Shown here piece by piece: positions 63,875 through 64,000 of a stretch of 64,000 nt of DNA. The notes under the pieces were generated by a model. That model was not told the origin of the DNA. It saw only the letters and a list, made by a program, of their open reading frames with translations, and searched no databases. Position 1 is the first letter of the stretch, and each line of letters begins with the position of its first letter. Position numbers and translations under genes: made by a program. Location of the stretch: assembly GCA_020849855.1 (NCBI GenBank), contig JADZFO010000047.1, positions 1-64,000 on the forward strand, given 5' to 3'. The stretch is from a bacterium (lineage in GTDB: Bacteria; 4484-113; JAFGCY01).

Positions 63875-64000
63875 ATGACCAATGCCGCCACCACCACTGA
63901 TTACAGCCCGGGGCTGATCGCCGAGGCCCAGCGCCTCGGCATCAGCGCCGAACGGTATAGCAAGCTCAGCGATCCTGATCGCGTTCGGTTCGAACGCAAG
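63875..64000 (+). CDS. Start of a head completion gene (cut by window end)
   Basis: An open frame from ATG 63875, MTNAATTTDYSPGLIAEAQRLG..., runs to the window end (42 codons). GGGAGCTAGG lies before it. Its place after the capsid gene fits a head-tail connector or a Mu gp36-like protein. Too short to assign. Confidence 0.55.
   Translation, partial: MTNAATTTDYSPGLIAEAQRLGISAERYSKLSDPDRVRFERK

Larger units (their letters stand above)
33003..64000. mobile_element. Prophage (left end at tRNA-Glu, right end beyond the window)
   Basis: Continuous block with serine recombinase, P63C protein, repressor/excisionase switch, primase, AAA+ ATPase, SF3 helicase, terminase, portal-MuF, protease, decoration protein and capsid, all in one direction after 39 kb with ATGA-type overlaps. 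Tail and lysis genes must lie to the right. No duplicate of the tRNA 3' end is found inside the window, in line with an attR outside it. Confidence 0.9.

Overview
The window comes from a GC-rich, apparently diderm bacterium that I cannot place in a named phylum. About half of it is host chromosome dominated by exported lipoproteins. Several have a Cys-Gly-Gly or Cys-Ser start after the lipobox, paired EF-hand/dockerin-like 'DLTPIG' units, PKD, FN3, DUF5666 or PQQ-propeller modules, and two are subtilisin-type (S8) proteases. This style is common in uncultivated environmental bacteria with large secretomes. Intracellular genes include a nucleotide cyclase-STAND ATPase-TPR sensor, an MscS-type channel, a MocR (GntR-aminotransferase) regulator and a seven-gene ArsR/SRPBCC/DUF899/DUF1579/DoxX operon.

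Layout: 1-3.8 kb, cyclase/NB-ARC/TPR protein flanked by two 81-bp direct repeats. 4.0-10.6 kb, a protease and a PKD lipoprotein, convergent. 10.7-14.9 kb, DUF2200, two unknown genes, a decayed copy of the PKD lipoprotein 3' end, and MscS. 15.0-19.0 kb, the ArsR operon behind a clear promoter with a 34-bp dyad over its -10. 19.1-25.5 kb, second S8 protease, two envelope proteins and a dockerin-like lipoprotein. 25.5-32.8 kb, MocR regulator with a repeated candidate operator, then three lipoproteins. 32.85-33.04 kb, tRNA-Lys(TTT) and tRNA-Glu(TTC).

From tRNA-Glu to the right edge (33.0-64.0 kb, not closed in the window) lies a prophage. Its serine recombinase reads out of the element into the antisense of tRNA-Glu, so the tRNA 3' end is the probable attachment site. 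Next come a P63C-domain protein, an XRE-type repressor diverging from an excisionase-like protein with a textbook promoter and no leader, and a long set of small, mostly ATGA-coupled genes. The replication block holds a CHC2/Toprim primase, an AAA+ ATPase, a P4/D5-type SF3 helicase and, just after the helicase, an iteron-like inverted repeat around a Z-DNA-type tract that is a good origin candidate. Two 30-bp-spaced dyads then precede a Mu-like head module: small and large terminase, a fused portal(DUF935)-MuF protein, a protease with a nested scaffold start, a decoration protein, a gpT-like capsid and one truncated gene.

The strongest candidates for something undescribed are the origin-like element, a 1199-residue protein built of repeated unknown domains in the replication block, a duplicated convergent pair of tiny genes beside the lysogeny switch, and the pairing of Mu-type head genes with serine-recombinase integration and P4/D5-type replication.
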